In this document: piece after piece, positions 22,290 to 30,645 of the stretch
Layout: the number at the start of each line of letters is the position of its first letter
Position numbering within the stretch: the stretch's first letter is position 1
Source of the DNA: Candidatus Saccharimonadota bacterium
GTDB taxonomy: Bacteria; Patescibacteriota; Saccharimonadia; Saccharimonadales; Saccharimonadaceae
NCBI GenBank assembly: GCA_024697865.1
Contig: JAILSC010000001.1
Location: 1 to 50,194, forward strand
Length of the DNA: 50,194 nt
Reading direction: 5' to 3'
Notes under the pieces: model-generated
What the model was told of the DNA's origin: nothing
Databases searched by the model: none
The model's input: only the letters and a program-made list of their open reading frames with translations
Program-made: the position numbers and the translations under genes

Positions 22290-22937
22290 CTACCAATTAA
22301 TAGGTTCGAGATTGTTCTGAGCTAGAAATTGATTGCATTTCGAAAAATGACGATTACCAAAGAATCCGGAATGAGCAGATAAAGGTGAGGGGTGAGGGGA
22401 CTCAAGGACTAAATGTTTAGAGGTATCAATAAGGGTTTTTTTGCTGCGAGCATCACGGCCCCACAATATAAAAACTAAGTGTGGGCGCTCTTGATTAAGG
22501 TATTTAATGGTGGCGGTAGTAAAAGTTTCCCATCCCTTGTTGGCGTGGGATTTAGGTTTGTGGGCCTCCACGGTGAGCACGGTATTTAAAAGTAGCACGC
22601 CTTGTTTTTGCCAATTGCGCAAACTACCGGTAGGGTTGGCGTGATTGCCAATATCGCTATCGATTTCTTTATAAATATTGACGAGCGAAGGCGGAATGGG
22701 TTGTGAAGGCGGAACGGAAAAAGCTAGACCTTCGGCAGCACCAGGGGTATGATAAGGATCCTGACCTAGAATTACGACTTTAACGTGATTCAGGTCTGTA
22801 GTAAAAGCGGAAAAAACCAATTGTTTTTTAGGAAAAATAGTCTTGGTTTCGTATTCTCGGTGTAGGAATTCTGATAATTCTCTAAAATAAGGCTTAGCAA
22901 ATTCGGACTTTAAAAATGGCTTCCAACTCTCATGCAT
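22290..22937 (-). CDS. ung: Uracil-DNA glycosylase Ung
   Basis: A 215-residue family 1 uracil-DNA glycosylase that removes uracil from DNA. Motifs: the water-activating VVILGQDPYHTPGAAEGLAFSV (Asp in GQDPYH), GVLLLNTVLTVEAHKPKSHA, HLVFILWGRDA and the DNA-intercalation loop HPSPLSAHSGFFG (Ser replaces the frequent Arg). Length is normal. The promoter is shared, by a palindrome, with tmk; the predicted transcription start falls at or next to the ATG. Confidence 0.95.
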   Translation of the reverse strand: MHESWKPFLKSEFAKPYFRELSEFLHREYETKTIFPKKQLVFSAFTTDLNHVKVVILGQDPYHTPGAAEGLAFSVPPSQPIPPSLVNIYKEIDSDIGNHANPTGSLRNWQKQGVLLLNTVLTVEAHKPKSHANKGWETFTTATIKYLNQERPHLVFILWGRDARSKKTLIDTSKHLVLESPHPSPLSAHSGFFGNRHFSKCNQFLAQNNLEPINW

Positions 22938-22957
22938 GTTATAATGATTATAACATG
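22935..22957. promoter_or_regulatory. Palindromic bidirectional promoter of ung and tmk
   Basis: A perfect inverted repeat with 10-base arms CATGTTATAA and TTATAACATG around TGA. Each arm contains a TGTTATAAT extended -10 box on its own strand, and the arm ends carry the ung and tmk start codons. Both transcripts are therefore predicted to be leaderless. It could also be an operator. Confidence 0.75.
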
Positions 22958-23563
22958 TATATAGTGATTGAGGGTCAAGACGGTACGGGAAAATCTACTC
23001 AGGCAAAGCTACTAGTGGACTATTTCGAGAAGAGGGGTTTAGAAGTAGTGATGCTAGAAGAGCCAGATGGGGATTTACCCCAGGCACACGACTTACACGA
23101 TATGATTTTGGCGCGAGGGTATGACTTGGCTCCACTGACTAATGTCCTGTTATTTACGGCGGCGCGAGTAGAGCTATGGCAAAAAATTGCTGAGCCAGTT
23201 TTGAGGCGAGGAGGAGTCGTGATCTCAGCGCGAAATTATTGGTCTACTCTGGCTTATCAAGGTTATGGAGAAGGAGTGTCTCGCAACAAAATTATTCGCC
23301 TGACTAAGGATTTGTTGCCGGAAAAATATTTTACGCCAGATTTAGGATTTATTTTGACGGTATCAGATGAAGAGCGACTGAAAAGACAGAAATCACGCGG
23401 TAAATCTCAAGAAACCTTCGAGGCTAAACCAAATGAATTCCAGCAAAAAGTTAACGCAGCTTATCCCAAAATTGCCAAAGAATTTAATTTGCATCCACTA
23501 GATGCGTCTGGAACAATCGAAGAGATTTTCGCTGAAATTTTGAAGATTATTGAGAATAGTTAA
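22955..23563 (+). CDS. tmk: Thymidylate kinase Tmk
   Basis: A 202-residue kinase that phosphorylates dTMP to dTDP. The P-loop is EGQDGTGKSTQAKLL at the N-terminus; the substrate-binding SARNYWSTLAYQGYG (the DRY/DRF-like region, here ARNYW) and the lid region (RLKRQKSRGKSQETFE) follow. ATG 22955 was chosen because the promoter palindrome occupies the upstream frame. Its TAA stop shares the palindrome TTAA with the convergent metallopeptidase gene. It links thyA output to dTTP. Confidence 0.92.
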   Translation: MYIVIEGQDGTGKSTQAKLLVDYFEKRGLEVVMLEEPDGDLPQAHDLHDMILARGYDLAPLTNVLLFTAARVELWQKIAEPVLRRGGVVISARNYWSTLAYQGYGEGVSRNKIIRLTKDLLPEKYFTPDLGFILTVSDEERLKRQKSRGKSQETFEAKPNEFQQKVNAAYPKIAKEFNLHPLDASGTIEEIFAEILKIIENS

Positions 23564-24105
23564 ACTCCAGGGGAAAAAAGTTTTAATTTGCGTTCGTGGG
23601 CTTTATAGTTGCGGTCATGACTAGCAACTTCGGCCCAGAAGGCTTTAGAGTGATCCATGTGGTTAAGGTGAGCGAGTTCGTGTAAGATGACGTAATCACG
23701 TAGAGGCTCAGGAACTTTCATTAGACCAATGTTTAAAGAAATAGTACGGTTAGAAGAACAGCTACCCCAGCGAGTATTGGCGTGAGAAAGGCGGCATTTT
23801 TCGTATTGATAGCCGTAACGTTTAGCCCAGTATTCTAGACGATAGGGCAAATACTCACGGGCCTTCTTCATTAATTGTTTTTTCTGATAATCGCGGGCGC
23901 GTTGACTAGCTGGGTCTTTCACAGGGAGCTGTTGACGGATGGCGTCGCGACTAGATTTAAGATAGCGTTTGGCGAGAAATTCGGAAGTATATTTAGGCAC
24001 GCTCATTTGCAAACGGCCAGAGGTAGAAATGGAAAATTTAACGCCTTTAACCCACGCATTTTTGCGGACAATAACTTCACCAAACTCGGTATCTTTGATA
24101 ATCAT
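23560..24105 (-). CDS. YgjP-like (DUF45) metallopeptidase
   Basis: A 181-residue protein. The C-terminal half contains CRLSHANTRWGSCSSNRTIS and the zinc-binding VILHELAHLNHMDHSKAFW, with HELAH plus a downstream His (LNHMDHS), which is the YgjP/WLM-like signature. Family members are soluble metalloproteases of mostly unknown substrate. It lies 3 bases downstream of the P-loop gene at 24109-24603 on the same strand, so the two form an operon. It shares a stop palindrome with tmk. Confidence 0.88.
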   Translation of the reverse strand: MIIKDTEFGEVIVRKNAWVKGVKFSISTSGRLQMSVPKYTSEFLAKRYLKSSRDAIRQQLPVKDPASQRARDYQKKQLMKKAREYLPYRLEYWAKRYGYQYEKCRLSHANTRWGSCSSNRTISLNIGLMKVPEPLRDYVILHELAHLNHMDHSKAFWAEVASHDRNYKAHERKLKLFSPGV

Positions 24106-24108
24106 TAA

Positions 24109-24603
24109 TTATTTGTTTAGGTCGGCTAGGCCGGTAACAACGTGACGGCTTTGGGTTTCAAAGGTGTGTTTGCCAGAAAGAATGATGGCGTGCTCGTTCT
24201 CGTTAGGGGCTTCCATGGTGGCCACGGCTTTTTCATAGAAATCTTTAGCTTTGCTGACGGATTTAAAACGGGACTTCAAACGAGTGCGAATAGTGGAAAC
24301 GTCGGTTTGAATCCAGATGAGGCTGGGTTCGTAGCCGTGTTCACGGATAAGGTTGCGCATTTCGATGCGTTCCTTTTCGGTGTTGAGACAGCCTTCAACG
24401 AGGATAGTTTGGCGAGTCTTAAGAACTTCGCCTAAAATAACCAAGACCTCTTCACGGGTAAACTCGTGCTCGGACATGAGTTTATCTAAATCATAGCTAG
24501 CTAGTTTGAATTTTTTACCGAATTTTTCGGCGAAAGTCGATTTCCCACTGCAAGGTGCGCCAAAGATGAGGAGCGCACGCGGTTTTGATTGATTACCTTC
24601 CAT
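24109..24603 (-). CDS. P-loop kinase-like ATPase (AAA_33 type)
   Basis: A 164-residue protein with Walker A LLIFGAPCSGKSTFAEKFG and a later LVEGCLNTEKERIEMRNL that resembles the region after Walker B in AAA_33/zeta-toxin-like kinases. The lid-like RTRLKSRFKSVSKAKDF supports a nucleoside, sugar or nucleic-acid kinase. The substrate cannot be told and no toxin-antitoxin partner is seen. It heads an operon with the YgjP-like peptidase. Confidence 0.75.
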   Translation of the reverse strand: MEGNQSKPRALLIFGAPCSGKSTFAEKFGKKFKLASYDLDKLMSEHEFTREEVLVILGEVLKTRQTILVEGCLNTEKERIEMRNLIREHGYEPSLIWIQTDVSTIRTRLKSRFKSVSKAKDFYEKAVATMEAPNENEHAIILSGKHTFETQSRHVVTGLADLNK

Positions 24604-24612
24604 AATACTTCT

Positions 24613-24621
24613 ATTGTATCA
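24613..24621 (-). promoter_or_regulatory. Extended -10 promoter of the P-loop/metallopeptidase operon
   Basis: Minus-strand TGATACAAT ends 9 bases before the ATG at 24603. Confidence 0.55.
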
Positions 24622-24712
24622 TAGAATCCGGAGCGAATGCAATAATTCGAAAGTTTTCCACAATGAAAATCTATATTTTTCGAAAATAGGCGATAATTCA
24701 ATATCGCGCTCA

Positions 24713-24721
24713 TGGTATAAT
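24713..24721 (+). promoter_or_regulatory. Extended -10 promoter of the second sortase gene
   Basis: TGGTATAAT lies 18 bases before the GTG start at 24740, with AAGGAGGAG between them. It rules out the longer frame starting at 24614. Confidence 0.75.
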
Positions 24722-24739
24722 GAAGATAAGGAGGAGAGT

Positions 24740-25228
24740 GTGGAACTAAAGCGACGCTTAGATCCCAGAGTGGTCTTTATCGGGCTGTATGTGCTGGCCT
24801 TTTTGATTTATGCAGTGGTGGGATTGCAGTCGGTAGCAGCGGTGCGATATGAAGTGTCTGGCGAATTGGAAATTCCTAGCGTTGGCTTAGTTTCAGACGT
24901 CACTACTTTGAGATTTGACGGGCACGAATTAAAAACACCGGATGCAATTGTCGGGAGTTATTCTCAAGCGAAAAATAAGACCCTGCTAATTGGGCACTCC
25001 ACAACGGTATTTAAAGATTTAGGACAGACACAACTAGGGGCGACAATTAATTATGACGGACAGACATATCGAGTAACGGCAATTGATATGGTGCCGAAGA
25101 ACACGATTGACATGCGAGAGATACTGGCTGGGACTGAGCAAGAGACACTAATGATTATGACTTGTGCGGGGGAATTAATTGGTGACGGTGATGCCACGCA
25201 TCGATTGATTTTAACTGCGGTGAGGTAG
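24740..25228 (+). CDS. Sortase-like transpeptidase (2)
   Basis: A 162-residue protein. One N-terminal membrane segment (about residues 10-33, VVFIGLYVLAFLIYAVVGL) is followed by a short sortase domain with His ~86 in TLLIGHST, Cys ~142 in LMIMTCAGE and Arg ~155 in DATHRLILT. The closing motif (TCAG..DGDATHRL) is almost the same as in the sortase at 8586, so the two are paralogues. The substrate is likely a surface protein ending in a PxTG-type motif; the best candidate in the window is the APNTG end of the cutinase-VWA protein. GTG start chosen from AAGGAGGAG. The 3' end overlaps the convergent GH97 gene by 18 bases. Confidence 0.8.
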   Translation: MELKRRLDPRVVFIGLYVLAFLIYAVVGLQSVAAVRYEVSGELEIPSVGLVSDVTTLRFDGHELKTPDAIVGSYSQAKNKTLLIGHSTTVFKDLGQTQLGATINYDGQTYRVTAIDMVPKNTIDMREILAGTEQETLMIMTCAGELIGDGDATHRLILTAVR

Positions 25229-27184
25229 TCGTTTTAATTTGATGGCGAAGCCGCCACCGGGTGCCATGTAGATATTCAGCTCGTCGTCGCGGCTGACTTT
25301 TTTATGTGAAATGTTGATAGCAAAAGGATTTTCACGGTAGTGAGCATCGTTGGCATCTCGATAAATGTCTGCAGCGTAGGCCCCGTCTGCGAGAAAATCT
25401 AGACTGATGCGTATGCGGCGACCCGATTCATTGGTGACCCCGCCGATATACCAATCTTTAGAATCTCGATCTTGACGAGCGACGACGTAATATTCGCCGA
25501 TTTCGCCCATGAGAGGTTTGGTTTGACTGAAATTCACGGGCACGTCGCGGATAAATTGGAAAGCTTTAGGCTGTGCCTCTTCGTAAACGAAGGGGCGATC
25601 GGCAGCCATAGTCATACCAGAATAAATAGTGACAAAATAAGCTAATTGGCGAGCCAAAGTGGTGGCCATACGTTTGACGTTGTTAGTGAGATCTAGGATG
25701 CCCGGAGTGTAATCCATGCCGCCGGCTAATAAGCGTGTATAAGGTAAATAGCAAGCATGGGAGGGCGAGAGTGCTCCACCTTCATATTCTTGACCGCGAG
25801 CACCTTCGCGGGTGAGAAGATTGGGCCAAGTACGTTCAATGCCGGTGCCCTTAATCGGCTCGTGGATATCAAGACAGATATGTTTTTTGGCGGCGAGTTC
25901 GACGGTTTTTTGATAGTGATTGACCCCGAGTTGAGAATGATGATATTCTTTGCGGCCGTTAATTTGCATCATGGAACCAGCGTAGCCGGTTTTGAGATAG
26001 TGAACGCCGTTGGCGGCATAATAGTTGTAAGCGGCTTTAAGTTGAGATTCATAATTATCAACGTACCCAACTGTTTCATGATGACCGACAATTTCAATAT
26101 TTTTGGATTGAGCGTAGCTAGTGACGATAGGTAAGTCAAAGTCATCGGTGGCTGTAGTAAATTGATTGTGCATACCATTTTCTAGCCAGTTGCCCTCCCA
26201 ACCTTCATTCCAGCCTTCGATTAAAAGCCCAGAAATCCCTAGGCGTACGGCGGCGTCAATGTATTCTTTGGCGTGTTTAGTGGTAGCTCCATGACGTTCG
26301 CCGGGGGCCCAAGTCCATTCGCCCACGTACATGGCCCACCAGATACCGATGAATTTAAGGGGTTTGACCCAGCTAAAGTCTGACTTCGGAGGATCATTGA
26401 GGGCGTAAATTAGACGGTTGGTGGTAAGTTCGGTGGCTGAATCAGCAATCATGATAAGACGCCAAGGAGTGCGAAAGGGTAACAAGACATGAGCGATGGT
26501 GCGATCTGAAAGCGGAGTGATGTCGGTGGACAGCACTTGACGTTGATTTAACTTAAGAGTCATGGAGCCGTAATTATAAAGTGCGGCTTCATGGATGGAA
26601 AGAAAATGATCATTAGGCGTATGTATGGTGAGCGGAGTGTGCACGGAGTGTTCTAAGGCGTAGACGTTGGTGCGTTGGTAGTTGTATTCATAGCGATCTG
26701 GTTGATAGGCAGGAATCTGCCAAGCGGTGGCGCCAGGATCGATGTTGAATTCGGTAAGTTCTTGCTTTAGGGTGATTTGGCTAAATTTAGGCTGAGGGGG
26801 AATTTCGTAGCGGAAAGCTACCCCGTTATCAAAAACTCGAAAACGTAGAGTAAAAATACGTTTTTCGTCCTTTTTTTCGGTAAAATAGAAGGCGCTCTCA
26901 TGATAATTATTAGGGATGTACCGATCTTCGCCCCAGGGCATTTCAATAGTTTCTGTGTGGTTGCGGCGTTGTTCGCGGACCAGCCCGAGATTTTGATTCA
27001 GTGGCTTTTCGCCACAAATTTTAAAACCTAACTTAGAAGGGCGCACCAAAAGATGGTCGTCTTTGTAGACACAATAGCTAATCCGACCGTTCTTTAAAGA
27101 AAGCTGACATTTGATATGGCCGTCTGGAGATATGATGTCACGTTCGAATTCATCGCGCGTTAGAAGATTTGCCCACTTGAACAT
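25211..27184 (-). CDS. Glycoside hydrolase family 97 (alpha-glucosidase-like)
   Basis: A 657-residue GH97 protein, of full family length. The N-terminal beta-supersandwich (NYHESAFYFTEKKD, RFRVFDNGVAFRYEIP) precedes the TIM barrel with WTWAPGERHGATTKHAKEYI, SGLLIEGWNEGWEG, IVGHHETVGYVDNY, YLKTGYAGSM, and the C-terminal Glu-rich NLLTREGARGQEYEGG. GH97 members are inverting alpha-glucosidases or retaining alpha-galactosidases; the Glu pattern suggests the former but this is uncertain. No signal peptide is seen, so it is likely cytoplasmic, unlike Bacteroidetes SusB. TATAAT lies 6 bases before the ATG. Confidence 0.9.
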   Translation of the reverse strand: MFKWANLLTRDEFERDIISPDGHIKCQLSLKNGRISYCVYKDDHLLVRPSKLGFKICGEKPLNQNLGLVREQRRNHTETIEMPWGEDRYIPNNYHESAFYFTEKKDEKRIFTLRFRVFDNGVAFRYEIPPQPKFSQITLKQELTEFNIDPGATAWQIPAYQPDRYEYNYQRTNVYALEHSVHTPLTIHTPNDHFLSIHEAALYNYGSMTLKLNQRQVLSTDITPLSDRTIAHVLLPFRTPWRLIMIADSATELTTNRLIYALNDPPKSDFSWVKPLKFIGIWWAMYVGEWTWAPGERHGATTKHAKEYIDAAVRLGISGLLIEGWNEGWEGNWLENGMHNQFTTATDDFDLPIVTSYAQSKNIEIVGHHETVGYVDNYESQLKAAYNYYAANGVHYLKTGYAGSMMQINGRKEYHHSQLGVNHYQKTVELAAKKHICLDIHEPIKGTGIERTWPNLLTREGARGQEYEGGALSPSHACYLPYTRLLAGGMDYTPGILDLTNNVKRMATTLARQLAYFVTIYSGMTMAADRPFVYEEAQPKAFQFIRDVPVNFSQTKPLMGEIGEYYVVARQDRDSKDWYIGGVTNESGRRIRISLDFLADGAYAADIYRDANDAHYRENPFAINISHKKVSRDDELNIYMAPGGGFAIKLKRLPHRS

Positions 27185-27190
27185 ATTCTT

Positions 27191-27216
27191 ATTATAGCAT
27201 ATAACTATGTTATAAT
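27191..27216. promoter_or_regulatory. Divergent extended -10 promoters of GH97 and capA (both leaderless)
   Basis: Minus-strand TGCTATAAT (27199-27191) ends 6 bases before the GH97 ATG at 27184; plus-strand TGTTATAAT (27208-27216) ends 6 bases before the capA ATG at 27223. Only 8 bases separate the two boxes. Confidence 0.75.
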
Positions 27217-27222
27217 TAGGCT

Positions 27223-28668
27223 ATGGAGAGAAAGCGCAGTCAGGTAAAACTGTTCTTGATCAGCGTAGTCTTGTTTGTGGGGGTGTTTAGTGTGGCCTTC
27301 GTGGGGATTCAATTTATCACTAAGACAGGTATTTTCAAAATACCCGGAGTAGTGCGATATGAGGAGAGTGATTTTACTCCAGAACAATTAGCACTGATCC
27401 AGGGGATTTTTACGGATGAGATAACACTGGATAAAGATGTGACGATCAGTACGCGTAATACTTCAGAATATCCAGATTTAGCGAAGGGTGAATATATTTA
27501 TAGTATTGCGGTGCCGGTGACGGATTTTTACGATACGAGAAGCGACCGAAATGAATTTGAAGAAACGGAAATGATTCCAATTGAAGAGCTGGATTTTAGT
27601 AAAAAATTATTAGCAATTGATGGTGAATATTATCTAGATACTTTTGACAAGGGAGCTTACTATCAAGTGATCACTTTTGATTCGGAAAAATTCGACGAAG
27701 AAATTAAGCCATTAGTAGATGCGACTTTTAATAAGACTTGGCCGAGCCAGGATAAAGTACTGACTATGGCGCAGACGGGAGTAACGGCGCTCTCTCGAGG
27801 AATGAATGGTAAATTGAATGAGGTGGGTGATGCTAAATTCTTCAGTGCGGAAATTGCGGATTTTTTACGGGGCTTTGATATCACGCACACCTCAAACGAG
27901 GCTTCCTTCTCAAGCCAGGCGACTAAGGAGAACATCTGTTCGGATCCCCGTTTTATTGATCTATTGGTGGATATTGGGCTAGATGTAGTGGAGTTAACCG
28001 GCAATCACAATCAGGATTGTGGTGATGAGGCAGCCAAAAATACAGTCGATATTTATGCGGAGAATAATATCAAGGTGGTGGGAGGCGGAAAAACGGCAGA
28101 GGAGGCGGCTAAGCCACTGGAGTTAAGTGAAAAGGAAAATAATATCACTTTCTTAGCCTACAATTTATCTACTGGCGGAGCAACGCTTGATGATACGCCG
28201 GGAGCGAATCAATACATAGAGGAGAGGGCCGCCACCGAAATTACGGCGGCGAAAGAGCGAGGTGATTTCGTGATTGTAGATATACAATATTTTGAATGCA
28301 GTGCTTATGTGTCGGAAACGGAAGATCCCACTTGTGACGCCGCGGACTCTGCGGCCGGAGATCAGGTCGGATTTTTCCGGCATTTGATTGACATGGGGGC
28401 AAATGTAGTGGTGGGAACTTCGGCTCACCAGCCACAGACTTTTGAGTTGTATGAAGACGGGGTAATATATTATGGTCTAGGAAATCTGTTCTTTGACCAG
28501 GCTTGGTGGCCGGGAACGACTCGGAGCCTAGTGTTAGCCCATTACTTTTACGATGGCAAATTATTGCAAACTAGAATCATCCCTACAGTCTACGATAAGA
28601 ACTTCCAAACGCGGGTGATGGAGGATCCGGAGTGGTTTTTACAACGCCTAATTAACGTAAGGCCTTAG
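27223..28668 (+). CDS. CapA-family protein (metallophosphatase fold)
   Basis: A 481-residue membrane-anchored protein. One N-terminal membrane segment (about residues 10-33). The CapA/PgsA-type domain contains VVELTGNHNQDCGDEAAKNTVDIY and VVGGGKTAEEA, VVVGTSAHQPQTFELYEDG and IYYGLGNLFFDQ. Family members take part in poly-gamma-glutamate capsule synthesis, but many CapA-like proteins have other envelope roles and no capB/capC lies nearby. An unusual region of ~150 residues precedes the catalytic domain. The stop codon overlaps that of the convergent CAP-domain gene. Confidence 0.85.
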   Translation: MERKRSQVKLFLISVVLFVGVFSVAFVGIQFITKTGIFKIPGVVRYEESDFTPEQLALIQGIFTDEITLDKDVTISTRNTSEYPDLAKGEYIYSIAVPVTDFYDTRSDRNEFEETEMIPIEELDFSKKLLAIDGEYYLDTFDKGAYYQVITFDSEKFDEEIKPLVDATFNKTWPSQDKVLTMAQTGVTALSRGMNGKLNEVGDAKFFSAEIADFLRGFDITHTSNEASFSSQATKENICSDPRFIDLLVDIGLDVVELTGNHNQDCGDEAAKNTVDIYAENNIKVVGGGKTAEEAAKPLELSEKENNITFLAYNLSTGGATLDDTPGANQYIEERAATEITAAKERGDFVIVDIQYFECSAYVSETEDPTCDAADSAAGDQVGFFRHLIDMGANVVVGTSAHQPQTFELYEDGVIYYGLGNLFFDQAWWPGTTRSLVLAHYFYDGKLLQTRIIPTVYDKNFQTRVMEDPEWFLQRLINVRP

Positions 28669-29642
28669 TAGGTACTGAAGAATTGAGACCAGTAAGTTTT
28701 GTAGTCGGCATCCATGTCGAAGACGAAGCCCACGGAGAGTTTAGTGTATTCGGGATTGAGAATGTTGGCGCGGTGAGCAGCTGAGCCCATCCAAAGAGCC
28801 ACAGTAGTGGCAGGAGAGACAGCCGCATTGCCCATGGCTAGGTTTTCGCCACTAGTGCCGCCAGTGCTGGGCGCTGGACAGGCGGTAGACCAACTGGAAC
28901 CATCGGGACGAGTGTGGGCGTAGAGAGTCTTAGTTTCGGTGGCGCGAGTATCGGCGGCGTTAGCACAAGTGTCACCCCAGGAAAGTTGCTCGAGATTGTT
29001 CTTAATACGAATTTTATTGACTAAGGTTAGAACTTCATGTTTCCATTGTTCGACGGGGGGTTCGATTACGGTGACAGCGATGGAATCTTTGCGTCGACCG
29101 TCATAAGTACCGGCGGTGATAGTGGTAGTGCCATAGCCTTTAATTACTGGATAACGGCAAGTATCGTTACTATAACCGAGCCAGGTACGGGCAGTATTGT
29201 AAAACCCAGAGATGACAGAGGTGTCGTCGGTCTGCCAATACATTTCGCCAAGATCGGATAGGCCGCCGCCGACGCAGATATCTACGTCTGGCGTGCCGTA
29301 GATAACGATAGACTTTTCGTTCCAAAGTTCGCCGTCAGGAACGGTGGAATTATCGTATTCGTGGCTAGAGGTGGAGACGTAATCATCGTTACCAATGATA
29401 TCGACATACTCAGTGGCAGTGGCTTCGGAGTCCGAAACGGATTCAAGTAGGGCGACGGATTCGGCGTCTCCTTCTACGATGTCGGAGCGTTCACCGACGG
29501 CGCGGAATTCGATACCACCATTAAAGAGAATCGCGCTAGCAATCAGGATTCCGGCGACCAGAATGGCTGCAGCGTTGATAGACAACATAACCGTCATGTG
29601 CGACTGCTTCTTGCTGGGAGAGTTGTTGATTGTGGGCTCCAT
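28665..29642 (-). CDS. Secreted CAP/SCP-domain protein with Ig-like region
   Basis: A 325-residue protein. An N-terminal membrane segment (about residues 18-42, SINAAAILVAGILIASAIL) anchors it outside. A middle beta region (TTTITAGTYDGRRKDSIAVTV) resembles a bacterial Ig-like domain. The C-terminal CAP domain contains LTLVNKIRIKNNLEQLSW, ETKTLYAHTRPDGSSW, SGENLAMG, HRANILNPEYTKLSVGF and the terminal WSQFF. CAP proteins are extracellular and often interact with hosts or cell walls. Its ATG shares a base with the stop of the upstream 7TM gene. Confidence 0.88.
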   Translation of the reverse strand: MEPTINNSPSKKQSHMTVMLSINAAAILVAGILIASAILFNGGIEFRAVGERSDIVEGDAESVALLESVSDSEATATEYVDIIGNDDYVSTSSHEYDNSTVPDGELWNEKSIVIYGTPDVDICVGGGLSDLGEMYWQTDDTSVISGFYNTARTWLGYSNDTCRYPVIKGYGTTTITAGTYDGRRKDSIAVTVIEPPVEQWKHEVLTLVNKIRIKNNLEQLSWGDTCANAADTRATETKTLYAHTRPDGSSWSTACPAPSTGGTSGENLAMGNAAVSPATTVALWMGSAAHRANILNPEYTKLSVGFVFDMDADYKTYWSQFFSTY

Positions 29643-30586
29643 TATTTATGGTGCTCCTTTTTGGTAGTAGGCTTTTGGCCAGAAATAAGGGAACGAACAA
29701 ACTTGATAAACTCGTTCATGGCGGGCATCAAAGCTAAGAAAATCAGAATCATGATGAAGTTGAGGATAATGACTTCGGTAGAAGGTGTAGAGCCACGGAA
29801 GAGGGCGGCGAAAATAGCCGAGAAAATGACCATATAAATAATCGCGATCGAAGCTAAAATAACAATATAAGATAAGATACGTAACCAAATGGAAGCGAGA
29901 TTAAGAGCTCTGTAGCGCAAAATAGTATAGTAAACAGCGATAATGGTTACGGCAAGAGCGAGAGGACCAAGCCAGATCAAGCTCCAATTACCCAGAATAG
30001 GGAGGATGAGATTAAAAATTAGGACTACTAAACTGGAAGTGCCAAAGCAACTCATGGTGATAATGTCGCTACCTTTGCGACGGCTGGAACGAGCGCGAAG
30101 GTATTGTTTCAGGAAAGTCCCAACGATAGCCGGAACGATAATAGAGAAAAAGGCAATGTAGGAGAAGTAAAGCGGACCGATGTTCATGGTGACAGTATTG
30201 CCAGTGTATTGTAAGTCGACGGCCGAATAGAGACTGGACGGGCTGATAAAAATGGCGGAAGAAACAACTAGACCAAAAAGCAAGAATGCTAAGGTGAGAA
30301 TTTTGCCGTATTTTTGATTCCATGCGGCATAGCCGAGGAAGGCGACGTCGAGTAGGATGGCGCTAATAAAAGTCCAGTTGACTGGCCCGTAGATACTTTC
30401 GATCGCATCGGGTTTAGCGGTGAGGAAGATTGATATTGATGCCATCCAAACGGTGGCAAAAATCGCAGCCATAAAGTACCAGAGCGAGCGAATCCGATCA
30501 CCTTTGGATGAGCCAAAGAAGACGATGGAACCCGACAGGAACGTTAATACGGCTACTGTAGCTAATAATATAATAATTAGTTGCAT
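29642..30586 (-). CDS. Seven-helix membrane protein, sensor-like, without kinase
   Basis: A 314-residue membrane protein with about eight hydrophobic segments. The layout and sequence style (FTAKPDAIESIYGPVNW..., YYTILRYRALNLASIWLRIL) resemble the N-terminal 7TM sensor region found on some histidine kinases, but the protein ends after the membrane part with GQKPTTKKEHHK and has no kinase domain. It is translationally coupled (TAATG) to the CAP protein gene downstream. ATG 30586 has AGGAGG 3 bases upstream. Function unknown; a receptor or a transporter helper are possibilities. Confidence 0.75.
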   Translation of the reverse strand: MQLIIILLATVAVLTFLSGSIVFFGSSKGDRIRSLWYFMAAIFATVWMASISIFLTAKPDAIESIYGPVNWTFISAILLDVAFLGYAAWNQKYGKILTLAFLLFGLVVSSAIFISPSSLYSAVDLQYTGNTVTMNIGPLYFSYIAFFSIIVPAIVGTFLKQYLRARSSRRKGSDIITMSCFGTSSLVVLIFNLILPILGNWSLIWLGPLALAVTIIAVYYTILRYRALNLASIWLRILSYIVILASIAIIYMVIFSAIFAALFRGSTPSTEVIILNFIMILIFLALMPAMNEFIKFVRSLISGQKPTTKKEHHK

Positions 30587-30607
30587 ATACCTCCTTATAT
30601 ATAATAT

Positions 30608-30616
30608 ATTATAGCA
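30608..30616 (-). promoter_or_regulatory. Extended -10 promoter of the 7TM-CAP operon
   Basis: Minus-strand TGCTATAAT lies 21 bases before the ATG at 30586. It sits between the end of the large FISUMP gene and this operon. Confidence 0.7.
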
Positions 30617-30645
30617 TAAAAAGCTTGGCGTGGGGGGATCATATA

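Noticed and set aside
24109-24603. Zeta-toxin-like kinase as part of a toxin-antitoxin system
   Set aside because: The P-loop is clear, but there is no antitoxin-like gene next to it and the downstream partner is a YgjP-type metallopeptidase.
28845-28880. PxTG-like stretch (APSTGG) in the CAP protein as a sorting signal
   Set aside because: It lies inside the CAP domain between conserved motifs, not at the C-terminus.
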